A stretch of 36,467 nt of DNA from Myxococcales bacterium (GTDB lineage: Bacteria > Myxococcota_A > Polyangia > Polyangiales > Polyangiaceae). The position numbers and the translations under genes were made by a program. Below the pieces are notes generated by a model that saw nothing but the letters and a program-made list of their open reading frames with translations, did not search any database and was not told the origin of the DNA. Numbering within the stretch: position 1 is the first letter of the stretch; every line of letters begins with the position of its first letter. The stretch is from positions 1-36,467 of the forward strand of contig JAEUKG010000014.1 of NCBI GenBank assembly GCA_016794325.1. Reading direction: 5' to 3'. Positions 16,264-24,072 of this stretch are shown piece after piece.

Positions 16264-17085
16264 TCACCGTCGGCGCAGGAAACCCGCGATCGCGGACGCG
16301 GTCCCGGAGGGGTCGTCCTCGTGCGGCGCGCGGCCGTGCTCGACCACCTCGAGCGAGCCGCGCGCGAGCTCGCGCGCGAGTCGGCGCCCGGCGGCGACGG
16401 GGGCGGCGGGGTCGGTGCGCCCGGCGACGACGAGGGTGGGCGCGGCGACGCGCGGCACCCGGGCGACGAGCGGTCGCGCGTCCCGGGTCGCGAGGAGCGT
16501 CGCGTGCGCGGCCTGGCGGGCGGCGGGGGAGTTGAACGCGGCGTAGTGCGCGATCGCGTGGGGGTCGTGGCGCGCGCCGCCGTAGGCGTGGGCGCGCAGG
16601 TGACGGTCGAAGATCGCGCGGCCGTAGGCCTGCTTGAGCACGAGCCCGCCGATCATCGGCGCCGCCGCGAGGTGCGAGAGGAGCGGCTCGCGCGCCGGGT
16701 AGATCGCGGGAGACACGAGGACGAGCCGGCTCACGAGGTGCGGGTGCTCGGCGGCGAGGGTGAGGGCGACGCTCGCGCCGAGCCCGTAGCCGGCGAGGAC
16801 GATCCGCCCGAGGTCGAGCGCGGCCGCCAGATCGACCACCGACTCCGCGAACGCGTCGAAGCCGTAGCGGTACCGCTCGGGCGGCGGCCGCTCGCTGTCG
16901 CCGAAGCCCGGGAGGTCGGGCGCCACCACGCGGAAGGTCCGCGCGAGCTCGGCCCCCACCGCGTCCCACGACAGCCGGCTCTGGAGGTAGCCGTGCACGA
17001 GCACGATCGGCTCGCCGGCGCCGGCCTCGAAGACGCGCATGCGCACCCCGCGGGCGGTCACGTCTCGGAGCGACACGTCGTGCAC
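16264..17085 (-). CDS. Alpha/beta-hydrolase-fold protein lacking the nucleophile serine
   Basis: A 273-residue cytoplasmic protein with a clear alpha/beta-hydrolase fold: IVLVHGYLQSRLSW (HG oxyanion region at 31-32), VVAPDLPGFGDSERP, and the C-terminal acid (D225 in GRTDPAAPV) and His (H255 in APHEDD). The nucleophile elbow, normally G-x-S-x-G, reads LAGYGLGAS, so residue 101, the nucleophile position, is Gly (codon GGG). As read, it cannot be a standard serine hydrolase; it may be a pseudoenzyme, use another chemistry, or contain a sequence error. The start is GTG at 17085. It is the first gene of the same-strand group leading into the ABC importer genes, 33 bases before the DppC-like gene. 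Confidence 0.8.
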   Translation of the reverse strand: MHDVSLRDVTARGVRMRVFEAGAGEPIVLVHGYLQSRLSWDAVGAELARTFRVVAPDLPGFGDSERPPPERYRYGFDAFAESVVDLAAALDLGRIVLAGYGLGASVALTLAAEHPHLVSRLVLVSPAIYPAREPLLSHLAAAPMIGGLVLKQAYGRAIFDRHLRAHAYGGARHDPHAIAHYAAFNSPAARQAAHATLLATRDARPLVARVPRVAAPTLVVAGRTDPAAPVAAGRRLARELARGSLEVVEHGRAPHEDDPSGTASAIAGFLRRR

Positions 17086-17343
17086 GGGCCGAGACTACCA
17101 AAAAGCGGGCGCGCGCGTCCGGCCCCGGTGCATGCACACTGCATGGAGCGGGGGCAGCGCGGTCACCCCGCGCGGGCGCGCCTCGCGATCGATCGCACAC
17201 CCTGCCGAAAGATCGCCCGTTTGGTCACTCCATGCGATCCTCTCCCACCTCGAGCGCCGCGCGCCGCCGCGCGCTCGAGCACCCCACGACGCCGACCTCG
17301 ACGTGACGCGATGGCGGGTTCGCACCCCCGGGCACGGTCAGGC

Positions 17344-17362
17344 TAGGACATATTTTGTCCTA
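17344..17362. promoter_or_regulatory. Perfect inverted repeat, candidate operator
   Basis: Perfect 7-bp arms TAGGACA and TGTCCTA flank the 5-base AT spacer TATTT. The size, AT-rich centre and position about 70 bases before a promoter-like sequence fit a binding site for a dimeric regulator. I cannot name the regulator. Confidence 0.5.
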
Positions 17363-17395
17363 CCCACGATCCAAGTGTTTGATTCGAGTTCCATT

Positions 17396-17455
17396 ATGGA
17401 AAGCGTCAAAAAAAACACGGACGCCGCGTTGACCCCCTTCTTTCGCTTCATGTAG
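17396..17455 (+). other. Possible 19-codon leader ORF
   Basis: An ATG-started open frame of 19 codons (MESVKKNTDAALTPFFRFM) ending in TAG, just downstream of the inverted repeat and inside the AT-rich patch. It is Lys- and Phe-containing, unlike the Ala/Arg/Gly-rich chance frames nearby. No good ribosome site precedes it, and it overlaps the possible -35 element, so it may be chance. Confidence 0.2.
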
Positions 17456-17458
17456 TGT
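17429..17458 (+). promoter_or_regulatory. Possible sigma-70-type promoter
   Basis: TTGACC at 17429-17434 (5 of 6 to TTGACA) is followed after 18 bases by TAGTGT at 17453-17458, a moderate -10 match. It points to the sigma-4-like gene 416 bases downstream. Confidence 0.35.
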
Positions 17459-17873
17459 CCACGCTGTCCCGACTACGCCGGTCCGATCTCCCCGAGATCA
17501 CGACCAGGCGCCCACCGTAGCAACCCCGAGAGGAGCCCCGAGCAAGCTCGTGGCTCCGGTGCGGCGGAGAGGTCCCGAGTCGCGCCTCGCGCGACAGACG
17601 GGCGTGATCCGCTCGCGCATGCGCGCTCTCCATGGCGCTCTCGCGGTCACGTCGACCTGCCGTATGGGTCGTCCCGCTGCGGATGGAAGCTCGCGTGTCC
17701 GAGCGCGCTCGTGGCCTCGTCTCCCAGACGTGGCCCCGACGGTGGGTCTCGGTCCCGCAGGTACGAAGTGAGGCGAGGGAAGGCGGTGTGCGACAGAAGC
17801 TGGTCGCCCCTCCGCGCGGGCGTCGTGTGCCCGCGGCCTCGAGGTTGGTCAGCGCTACCGAAGGGAGCTCGCG

Positions 17874-18572
17874 ATGGAACCCAAGAACGGTTCGTTTGAG
17901 GATGGAGCGACGGCGGTGGAGACGGAAGGTGCGCTGGCGGTTGCCTCGAGCCCCGAGGCCGGCGCCGCCGACGAGGCCGTCACGCGGGAGCAGCGCCGCT
18001 CGCGCCGCAAGCGCGCCGTCCGCGCGCGCACCATCAGCGTCAAGCGCATGACCAAGCGCGAGCTCGAGCTCGGGCGGATGCTCTACCCGGAGGCCGACCA
18101 CGAGCGGCCCCGCACCCGCGAGGAGTGCGCCGGCGGCGAGCGCCCGTGCCCGTTCGTGTCGTGCAAGCACCACCTCTACCTCGACGTCTCGCCCCGCACG
18201 GGCGCCATCAAGCTCAACTTCCCCGATCTGGAGGTCTGGGACATGAACGAGACCTGCGCCCTCGACATCGCCGACCGCGGCGGCACGACCCTCGAAGAGG
18301 TCGGCGCGATCATGAACCTCACCCGGGAGCGCATCCGCCAGGTCGAGGTCAAGGGGCTCGCGAAGCTGCAGGCCTTGCGCGACATGTCGGCGCTGCGCGA
18401 CTACGTGGACGAGGGGCCGGTCGGCAAGCGCCGCCTCCCCATCCTCAAGAGCTCGACCGACGAGGAGACCTCCGAGGAGGAGAGCCACGACGACGACGAC
18501 GGGGACGAGGTCGAGGCCGCGGCCGACGACGTGGACTTCGACATCGACGAGTTCGCGAGCGACTCGCTCTGA
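17874..18572 (+). CDS. Sigma-70 region-4-like DNA-binding protein (no other sigma regions)
   Basis: A 232-residue protein whose only recognisable domain is a sigma-factor region-4-type helix-turn-helix at residues 139-166 ([20 protein letters not shown], nearly the classic region 4.2 sequence). Sigma regions 1-3 are absent, so it should not work as a normal sigma factor. A very basic segment ([13 protein letters not shown], about 40-52) precedes it. Four cysteines (C85, C92, C97, C128) flank the domain, with CPFVSCKHH resembling part of a metal site. The C-terminus (196-230) is strongly acidic. Proteins of this kind occur in other deltaproteobacteria. A good ribosome site (AAGGGAG) lies 7 bases before the ATG. 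It may bind promoters or RNA polymerase as a regulator (inference). purH follows 84 bases downstream. Confidence 0.8.
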   Translation: MEPKNGSFEDGATAVETEGALAVASSPEAGAADEAVTREQRRSRRKRAVRARTISVKRMTKRELELGRMLYPEADHERPRTREECAGGERPCPFVSCKHHLYLDVSPRTGAIKLNFPDLEVWDMNETCALDIADRGGTTLEEVGAIMNLTRERIRQVEVKGLAKLQALRDMSALRDYVDEGPVGKRRLPILKSSTDEETSEEESHDDDDGDEVEAAADDVDFDIDEFASDSL

Positions 18573-18656
18573 GCGGACCCGCGCGCGGCGCTCCGAGCCC
18601 GCGCGCGAAGGGGCGTGCCCGTTGACCGCCGCGCGCGCTCCCGCTAACGGGGCGCC

Positions 18657-20213
18657 ATGGCGATCAAGACGGCGCTCCTCTCGGTCTCGGACAAGAAGAA
18701 CCTCGTGCGCTTCGCGCGCGGTCTGGTCGACGCGGGCGTGACGATCCTCTCGAGCGGCGGCACCGCGAAGGCGCTCGCGGCCGAGGGCGTCCCCGTCGAG
18801 ACGGTGGAGGCCTACACCGGCTCGCCCGAGGTCATGGACGGCCGGGTGAAGACGCTCCACCCGCGCGTGCACGGCGGGATCCTGTCGCGGGGCAAGGTCG
18901 ACGAGGCCGACCTCGCGCGCATCGGCGGTCGCGAGATCGACCTCGTGTGCGTGAACCTCTACCCGTTCGAGGCCACGGTCCGCGACCCGAAGAGCAGCCA
19001 CGAGCACATCGTCGAGAACATCGACATCGGCGGGCCGTCGATGGTCCGCAGCGCCGCCAAGAACCACGCGCGCGTGACGGTCGTGTGCGACCCCGCCGAC
19101 TACGACGACGTCCTCGCCGAGATGAAGCAGGGCGGCGAGGTGACGGAGGCGACGCGCCGCCGGCTCGCGGCCAAGGCGTTCGCCCACACCGCCGGCTACG
19201 ACGCCGCCATCTGCGGCTACCTCTCGAGCGATCGCGCCGCGCCCGAGGCCGAGCGCTTCCCCGAGCACCTCGTGCTCGCCTACGACCGCGCGTACGGCCT
19301 GCGCTACGGGGAGAACCCGCACCAGAAGGGCGCCTTCTACGTCGAGCGCGGAGCGCCGGCGGGCTCGCTCGCGCGCGCCGAGAGCCTCGGCGCCGGGGGC
19401 AAGGAGCTCAGCTTCAACAACCTCGTGGACGTCGAGGCTGCGCTCGACGCCGTCCGCGAGTTCGACCGCCCCGCCGCCGTCGTGGTCAAGCACACGAACC
19501 CGTGCGGCGTCGCGGTGGAGGCGTCGCTCGAGGCGGCCTACCGCGCCGCGCGCGAGGCCGACGCGCTCTCGGCGTTCGGCGGCATCGTCGCCCTGAACCG
19601 CGAGGTCGACGAGGCGACGGCCAAGGCGCTCGCCGAGACGTTCCTCGAGTGCGTGATTGCCCCGTCTTTCTCGGCGGTTGCGCTCGAGCTCTTGAGGCAG
19701 AAGAAGAACCTCCGCGTCCTCGCGACGGGCGCGTGGCTCCCCGCCGATCACGCGAGCTTGCAGACCAAGCGCGTCGGCGGCGGGCTCGTCGTCCAGACCC
19801 GTGACGCCTCGGCGGCGGGCGAGGTCCTCGCGGGCAAGGTGGTCACGAAGCGGGCGCCGACGGCCGAGGAGCTCCGCGGGCTCGAGCTCGCGTGGCGCGT
19901 CTGCAAGCACGTGAAGTCCAACGCCATCGTCCTCGCGAAGGGCGAGCGCACCGTGGGCATCGGCGCCGGCCAGATGTCGCGCGTCGTCTCGGTGCAGATC
20001 GCCTGCGAGAAGGCGGGAGACGCGGCGCGCGGCTCGGTGCTCGCGTCCGACGCCTTCTTCCCGTTCCCCGACGGCGTCGAGGCCGCCGCGCAGAAGGGCG
20101 TGGTCGCGGTCGCGCAGCCGGGCGGCAGCGTGAAGGACGCCGAGGTCATCGCCCGCGCCGACGAGCTCGGCCTCGCGATGGTGCTCACCGGCGTGCGCCA
20201 CTTCCGCCACTGA
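18657..20213 (+). CDS. purH: Bifunctional AICAR formyltransferase/IMP cyclohydrolase
   Basis: A 518-residue protein of normal PurH length that catalyses the last two steps of purine synthesis: formylation of AICAR with 10-formyl-tetrahydrofolate and ring closure to IMP. The N-terminal MGS-like cyclohydrolase half has ALLSVSDKKNLVRFA, SSGGTAKAL, and MDGRVKTLHPRVHGGIL; the C-terminal transformylase half has LRYGENPHQKGAFY, ELSFNNLVD, VVKHTNPCGVA (K278 region), SAFGGIVALNR, IGAGQMSRV and a C-terminal VRHFRH. No truncation or lost motif is seen. The ATG at 18657 has only a weak CGGGG ribosome site; a TTGACC with a poor -10 lies 30 bases upstream. Confidence 0.96.
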   Translation: MAIKTALLSVSDKKNLVRFARGLVDAGVTILSSGGTAKALAAEGVPVETVEAYTGSPEVMDGRVKTLHPRVHGGILSRGKVDEADLARIGGREIDLVCVNLYPFEATVRDPKSSHEHIVENIDIGGPSMVRSAAKNHARVTVVCDPADYDDVLAEMKQGGEVTEATRRRLAAKAFAHTAGYDAAICGYLSSDRAAPEAERFPEHLVLAYDRAYGLRYGENPHQKGAFYVERGAPAGSLARAESLGAGGKELSFNNLVDVEAALDAVREFDRPAAVVVKHTNPCGVAVEASLEAAYRAAREADALSAFGGIVALNREVDEATAKALAETFLECVIAPSFSAVALELLRQKKNLRVLATGAWLPADHASLQTKRVGGGLVVQTRDASAAGEVLAGKVVTKRAPTAEELRGLELAWRVCKHVKSNAIVLAKGERTVGIGAGQMSRVVSVQIACEKAGDAARGSVLASDAFFPFPDGVEAAAQKGVVAVAQPGGSVKDAEVIARADELGLAMVLTGVRHFRH

Positions 20214-20370
20214 CGCCCCGCTCCGCCGCGCCACCGCCGGCGGAAAGCCGAGCCGCGGGCCGGACTTCCGTGCGCCCTCTCACGTCGCGTCTCCACGCCG
20301 CGCGTGGTGTGTCGATGCGCACATTCTCCCACGAGATTGACGTTGGTTTTTTTGCCGACGGGGTGCGCGT

Positions 20371-20407
20371 ATGAGAAGGCTCGCTCACACGGGAGGAGCC
20401 TTCTCAT
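20371..20407 (+). promoter_or_regulatory. 12-bp perfect hairpin covering the parA-like start codon
   Basis: Arms ATGAGAAGGCTC (20371-20382) and GAGCCTTCTCAT (20396-20407) are perfectly complementary around a 13-base loop. The right arm includes the first two bases of the ATG at 20406 and the last part of the GGGAGGAG ribosome site; the rest of that site is in the loop. In mRNA this stem would hide the start codon, so translation is probably controlled by opening it. A short spaced repeat bound by a DNA-binding protein is the alternative. Confidence 0.65.
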
Positions 20408-21674
20408 GGCCGGAATGTCCGAGAGCTGCAGCGTGTGTAGTCGGCCCTTCGAGGTCCAGTTCCGCTACCAGATGGAGGAGAAGGACGGGGGCTTCCTCTT
20501 CTTCTGCTCGCAGGAGTGTCAGGGCAAGTCGGTGCGTGGCGAGACCACGAGCGGCGTGCTCTGCGACGCTTGCGGAAAGCGCTTCGTCGTCGACCTCGTC
20601 TCGCAGGTGGTGAAGACCAAGGCGGGCCGCAAATACGCGTGCTCCGACGGCTGCCGATCGCAGGTGCTCGCGGAGGCCGGGGGCGTGCGCCTCGCCGCGT
20701 TCGCCCAGGCGCCCGAGGCCCCCGAGTCCGTGCCCTCGCTCGAGTGCGCCGACGAGCCGAGCGAGCCCGCGCGCCCGGCCGCCGAGGCCCCGGCGTCGAG
20801 CCGCTCGCCGGTGACGGCGGCGCGGACGAGCGCGGCGCCGGCGGCGGAGCGGCGAACGATCGCCGGGCCTCGCCGCCTCGCGATCTTCAACCACAAGGGC
20901 GGCACCGGCAAGACGACGACCTCGGTCAGCATCGCCGCCGGCCTCGCCGCCCGCGGCCTCAAGGTCCTCCTCGTCGACACCGACTCCCAGGGCAACGTCG
21001 GCGTCTCGCTCGGGGTGAAGGCGGAGCGCACGCTCTACCACCTCCTCGTGATGGGGCTCAAGCCGAGCGCGGCCGCGGTCAACGTCCGGGAGAACCTCGA
21101 CCTCATCGTGTCGAACGAGACCCTCGCCGCGGCGGAGCTCTACCTCGCCGGGCGGCAGAACCGCGATCGCATCCTCAAGGACCGCCTCGCGTCGGCCGCC
21201 GACCAGTACGACGTCGTGCTCCTCGACTGCTCGCCGTCGCTGTCGCTGATGAACCAGAACGCGCTCGTGTACGCGGACGGGATCCTCGTCCCCGTGGCCT
21301 GCGACTTCTTGTCGCTCGTCGGCGTGCGGCAGGTCATCAAGACGGTGAAGAACGTGAACTCGCTCCTGCACCACCCGGTGCAGATCTACGGCGTCCTGCC
21401 GACCTTCTACGACGCCCGCGCGCGCATCTGCCGCGACGCGGTCGACACGTTGAAGGAGCACTTCGGCGATCGGTGCCTCGAGCCGATCCGTTCGACGACC
21501 AAGATCAAGGAGGCGCCGGCGCAAGGAAGGACGATCTTCGAATACGCGCCCGACTCCAACGCCGCCGAGGACTACATGCGCGTCGTCGACCGCATCGTCT
21601 TCGGCCAAGCCGCGGCCAAGTCCGCGCCGCCCGCGTCGGTCGACGCGGACGAACCGATGGCGAGCGTGGGCTGA
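20406..21674 (+). CDS. ParA-family ATPase with two N-terminal TRASH/FCS-like zinc fingers
   Basis: A 422-residue protein. Residues 8-38 and 53-83 are two zinc fingers of identical spacing, C-x2-C-x22-C-x3-C (C8, C11, C34, C38 and C53, C56, C79, C83), the pattern of TRASH/MYM/FCS fingers. A Pro/Ala/Glu linker (100-150) follows. Residues 157-410 are a ParA/MinD-type ATPase with the deviant Walker A KGGTGKTT (164-171), switch DTDSQGN (191-197) and Walker [12 protein letters not shown]. ParA proteins position DNA or large complexes using ATP-driven binding to the nucleoid or partners. No parB or parS is visible nearby; instead a ribbon-helix-helix-like gene follows after 14 bases. The ATG at 20406 has GGGAGGAG at the right distance; both lie in a hairpin. 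An ATG at 20415 is a less likely alternative. Confidence 0.88.
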   Translation: MAGMSESCSVCSRPFEVQFRYQMEEKDGGFLFFCSQECQGKSVRGETTSGVLCDACGKRFVVDLVSQVVKTKAGRKYACSDGCRSQVLAEAGGVRLAAFAQAPEAPESVPSLECADEPSEPARPAAEAPASSRSPVTAARTSAAPAAERRTIAGPRRLAIFNHKGGTGKTTTSVSIAAGLAARGLKVLLVDTDSQGNVGVSLGVKAERTLYHLLVMGLKPSAAAVNVRENLDLIVSNETLAAAELYLAGRQNRDRILKDRLASAADQYDVVLLDCSPSLSLMNQNALVYADGILVPVACDFLSLVGVRQVIKTVKNVNSLLHHPVQIYGVLPTFYDARARICRDAVDTLKEHFGDRCLEPIRSTTKIKEAPAQGRTIFEYAPDSNAAEDYMRVVDRIVFGQAAAKSAPPASVDADEPMASVG

Positions 21675-21688
21675 CGAGGAGGACGAAC

Positions 21689-22003
<315 letters not shown>

Positions 22004-22008
22004 TCGCC

Positions 22009-22029
22009 GCGCGCCTCGCCGAGGCGCGC
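22009..22029. terminator. Strong hairpin between convergent genes
   Basis: Perfect 9-bp arms GCGCGCCTC and GAGGCGCGC around a 3-base loop, in the 39-base gap between the RHH stop (22003) and the Cys-repeat protein stop (22043). No T-run follows on either strand, so it is a terminator-like structure serving both genes rather than a classic intrinsic terminator. Confidence 0.45.
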
Positions 22030-22042
22030 ACGAGCGACGGCC

Positions 22043-22978
22043 CTACCGCCGAGGCGGCGGCATCCGCGGCACGCAGGCGGTGCCGTTCCACACCGGCGTC
22101 TCGGCGGGGCACTCGCAGCGAGCCTGCGGGGTGTTCCAGCCCGCGGGGCACGGGACGCACACGCCGTTCATGAGGCCCGGCCTCGTCAGCGGGCACATGC
22201 ACCGGCCGGCGTTGCCGTTCCACGTGGTGCCGTTCGGGCAGGTCTCGCACTTGGCGCCGTTTCGGACGGGGCGCGTCGGAGGGCACACGCAGTCCTCCTC
22301 GTCGTCGCTCCAGGTCATCCCCGCCTTGCACGCCTCGCAGCGGCCGTCGTTGTCGACGGGCCGGTCTTTGGGGCAGCCGCACTCGAGGCGGTCGCTCCGC
22401 CAGACGCGGCCCGCGGGGCACGGCTGGCACTTGTCGTCGCTCTGCACCGGGCGGTGCGGCGGGCACACGCAGTCGCCGCGCTGCGTGTCCCACGTGAGGC
22501 CCGCGGGGCAGGCCTTGCAACGATCGCCGTCCTCGAGCGGCGCCCACGGCGGGCACACGCACTCGCGGAACGCCGCGCTCCAGACGCGTGGAGCCTTGCA
22601 CGTCTCGCACTGCTCGCCGTTGTCGACCGGGCGCGCGGGCGGGCAGACGCAGTCCTCGTCGCGCGCGTCCCACACGCGCGGGGCCTTGCACGTCTCGCAT
22701 TGATCCCCGTTCTGCACGGGGCGCGTCGGCGGGCACGTGCACTCCTGGCGTGGCCGGCTCCAGGTCTGGCCGGGAGGGCACCCGTCTTTGTCGACGCAGC
22801 GGCCCGACCCCTCCTCGACGTGGTACCCGGCCGCGCATTTCGGGGGCGCGGGCCGATCGGCTCGGCTCGGCGGCGACGCGAGGCCGATCGCGAGGATCGC
22901 GCCCGCGACGACCGAGACGGAGATCGCGGTGCGCGCGAGGCGGGGGCGCGAGGCGGGCGGCGGCGCGTCGTGCGGCAT
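22043..22978 (-). CDS. Secreted Cys-rich protein with exact 30-residue repeats
   Basis: A 311-residue exported protein. Residues 16-36 form a signal-type hydrophobic segment (probable cleavage after SRA, about 40). From residue 80 it consists of six units of exactly 30 residues (80-109 to 230-259), a 28-residue unit (260-287) and a partial last unit (288-311). The consensus is C-x-C-P-P-x-x-P-V-x-N-G-x-x-C-x-x-C, then a Trp at position 24. Four Cys per unit suggest stacked disulfide-bonded modules like EGF or keratin-type repeats, giving a rod-like extracellular protein. I know no function. The gene converges on the RHH gene, with a hairpin between. Confidence 0.8.
   Translation of the reverse strand: MPHDAPPPASRPRLARTAISVSVVAGAILAIGLASPPSRADRPAPPKCAAGYHVEEGSGRCVDKDGCPPGQTWSRPRQECTCPPTRPVQNGDQCETCKAPRVWDARDEDCVCPPARPVDNGEQCETCKAPRVWSAAFRECVCPPWAPLEDGDRCKACPAGLTWDTQRGDCVCPPHRPVQSDDKCQPCPAGRVWRSDRLECGCPKDRPVDNDGRCEACKAGMTWSDDEEDCVCPPTRPVRNGAKCETCPNGTTWNGNAGRCMCPLTRPGLMNGVCVPCPAGWNTPQARCECPAETPVWNGTACVPRMPPPRR
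22118..22741 (-). repeat. Tandem 90-bp coding repeats
   Basis: Six 90-base units and one 84-base unit coding the Cys modules of the secreted protein. The units are diverged at DNA level but keep length exactly, so selection for module length rather than recent duplication is likely. Confidence 0.75.
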
Positions 22979-23006
22979 GGAGCCGAAGATACCGCGAAAC
23001 CGCCGA

Positions 23007-24038
23007 TCAGGGCACCGCGGACAGCTCGTCCCAGAACTCGGCGAGGTCGGCGGGCAGCGGCGCGACGACGGTGAGCGGCGCGCCCGTCATCGGGTGCGCG
23101 ATCGACATCCGTGACGCGTGGAGCGCGTGGCGGGGCAGCTCGAGCCGTTCGAGGTCCTCGTCGGTGAGCTCACCGTCGGCGCCGCGCGCGAAGAGGGCGT
23201 CGTCGGGCCCGTAGAGCTTGTCGCCGACGATGGGTGCGCCGAGCGAGGCGAGGTGGAGCCGGATCTGGTGCTGGCGCCCGGTCTCGAGGTCGCACCGCAC
23301 GAGCGCGTACTCCCCGCGCGGGCCGCGGCGCACCTCCTCCACCCGGAAGAAAGTTGCAGAATGCATCGAATCGGGGCCGTCGTCGAGGCACATCTTCACC
23401 CCCAAGCGGTTGCCCTCGTCGAGCTTCATCCGGCGCTCGTACCGGAACTCGAGCTCTCCCGCCGGGCCCCTCGGCACCCCCCAGGTGATGGCGACGTAGC
23501 CCTTCTCGACGCCCTCGCGGTCCTCGAGCTGCTTCTTGAGCAGGCGATCCGCCTCCGGGCTCCGGGCGAGGAAGAGGACGCCGCTCGTCTCGCGGTCGAT
23601 GCGGTGGCACAGCGTCAAGAACTCGTCCGGCCGCTCGTCCGAGAGCAGGCGGATGAGGGTGTTCCGGTAGTAGCGGGCGGTCGGGTGCACGGGGAGGTTC
23701 GCCGGCTTGTCGACGACGAGGAGGTGCATGTCCTCGTAGAGGACGCGGATGTCCCGCGACACCGGCGTCTCGTCCCACGGCGGCCGCCACAGGAGCACGC
23801 GCTGCTCCGCCCGGACCCGGTCGTTCGGCCGCAGCCGCCGCCCCGCCTCGTCGAAGGCGCTCGAGCGGATGATGACCTGGGCGCGGGTGCGCGACGTGCG
23901 CTTCATCTCGCCGCGCAGGAAGACGTCGAGGCGCATCCCCTCGTCCTCGGGAGCGACCCGGAAGACCGACAGCACCGACCCCTCCGGGACGTCCGCCGGC
24001 CGGGTGTAGCTTCCGTCCCTCGCGCGAAGTCGCGTCAC
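23007..24038 (-). CDS. RluA-family pseudouridine synthase
   Basis: A 343-residue RNA-modifying enzyme that isomerises uridine to pseudouridine in rRNA or tRNA. Residues about 30-85 look like an S4-type RNA-binding domain (GMRLDVFLRGEMKR). The catalytic domain has LLVVDKPANLPVHPTARYY, the active-site HRIDRETSG (D148), the RxYxAI-like KGYVAITWG, and ETGRQHQIRLHLASLGAPIVGDKLYG. These are the full RluA motifs. Which uridine it modifies cannot be told; RluD-type 23S rRNA or a tRNA site are both possible. Start is GTG at 24038. A TTGACG at 24076-24071 and GGTAAC 17 bases later might be its promoter, inside the end of the upstream lipoprotein gene. Confidence 0.9.
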   Translation of the reverse strand: MTRLRARDGSYTRPADVPEGSVLSVFRVAPEDEGMRLDVFLRGEMKRTSRTRAQVIIRSSAFDEAGRRLRPNDRVRAEQRVLLWRPPWDETPVSRDIRVLYEDMHLLVVDKPANLPVHPTARYYRNTLIRLLSDERPDEFLTLCHRIDRETSGVLFLARSPEADRLLKKQLEDREGVEKGYVAITWGVPRGPAGELEFRYERRMKLDEGNRLGVKMCLDDGPDSMHSATFFRVEEVRRGPRGEYALVRCDLETGRQHQIRLHLASLGAPIVGDKLYGPDDALFARGADGELTDEDLERLELPRHALHASRMSIAHPMTGAPLTVVAPLPADLAEFWDELSAVP

Positions 24039-24072
24039 CCGGGCCTGGTTACCACGAGGGTGGTGAGGACCG

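Larger units (their letters stand above)
17086..17873. other. Long intergenic region with an AT-rich control patch
   Basis: This 788-base stretch separates the divergent hydrolase-like and sigma-4-like genes and holds no convincing protein gene of normal size. At 17249-17279 there is a GC-rich hairpin with 9-bp perfect arms (CTCGAGCGC) and a 13-base loop and no T-run. From about 17340 to 17460 the DNA is markedly AT-rich compared with its surroundings and contains an inverted repeat, a 19-codon open frame (17396-17455) and a possible promoter. The remaining roughly 415 bases up to 17873 would be an unusually long leader for the downstream gene; I see no known riboswitch motif there. Confidence 0.6.

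Noticed and set aside
17315-17335. GGTTCGCACCC looked like a tRNA T-arm
   Set aside because: The flanking bases do not pair as a T-stem and no acceptor, D or anticodon arm can be drawn upstream.
18622-18650. TTGACC-17-TAACGG as the purH promoter
   Set aside because: The -10 matches the consensus at only two positions, so it is too weak to list as a feature.
17448-20234. Minus-strand open frame of about 930 codons
   Set aside because: Antisense to the sigma-4-like and purH genes; no recognisable domain.
20346-20353. T-run after purH as an intrinsic terminator
   Set aside because: No stable stem directly precedes the T-run; the nearest 5-bp stem (CCACG/CGTGG) is tens of bases upstream.
22118-22741. 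Regular 90-base repeats, looked at as a CRISPR-like array
   Set aside because: The repeats are coding, keep the reading frame and have no constant repeat with unique spacers.
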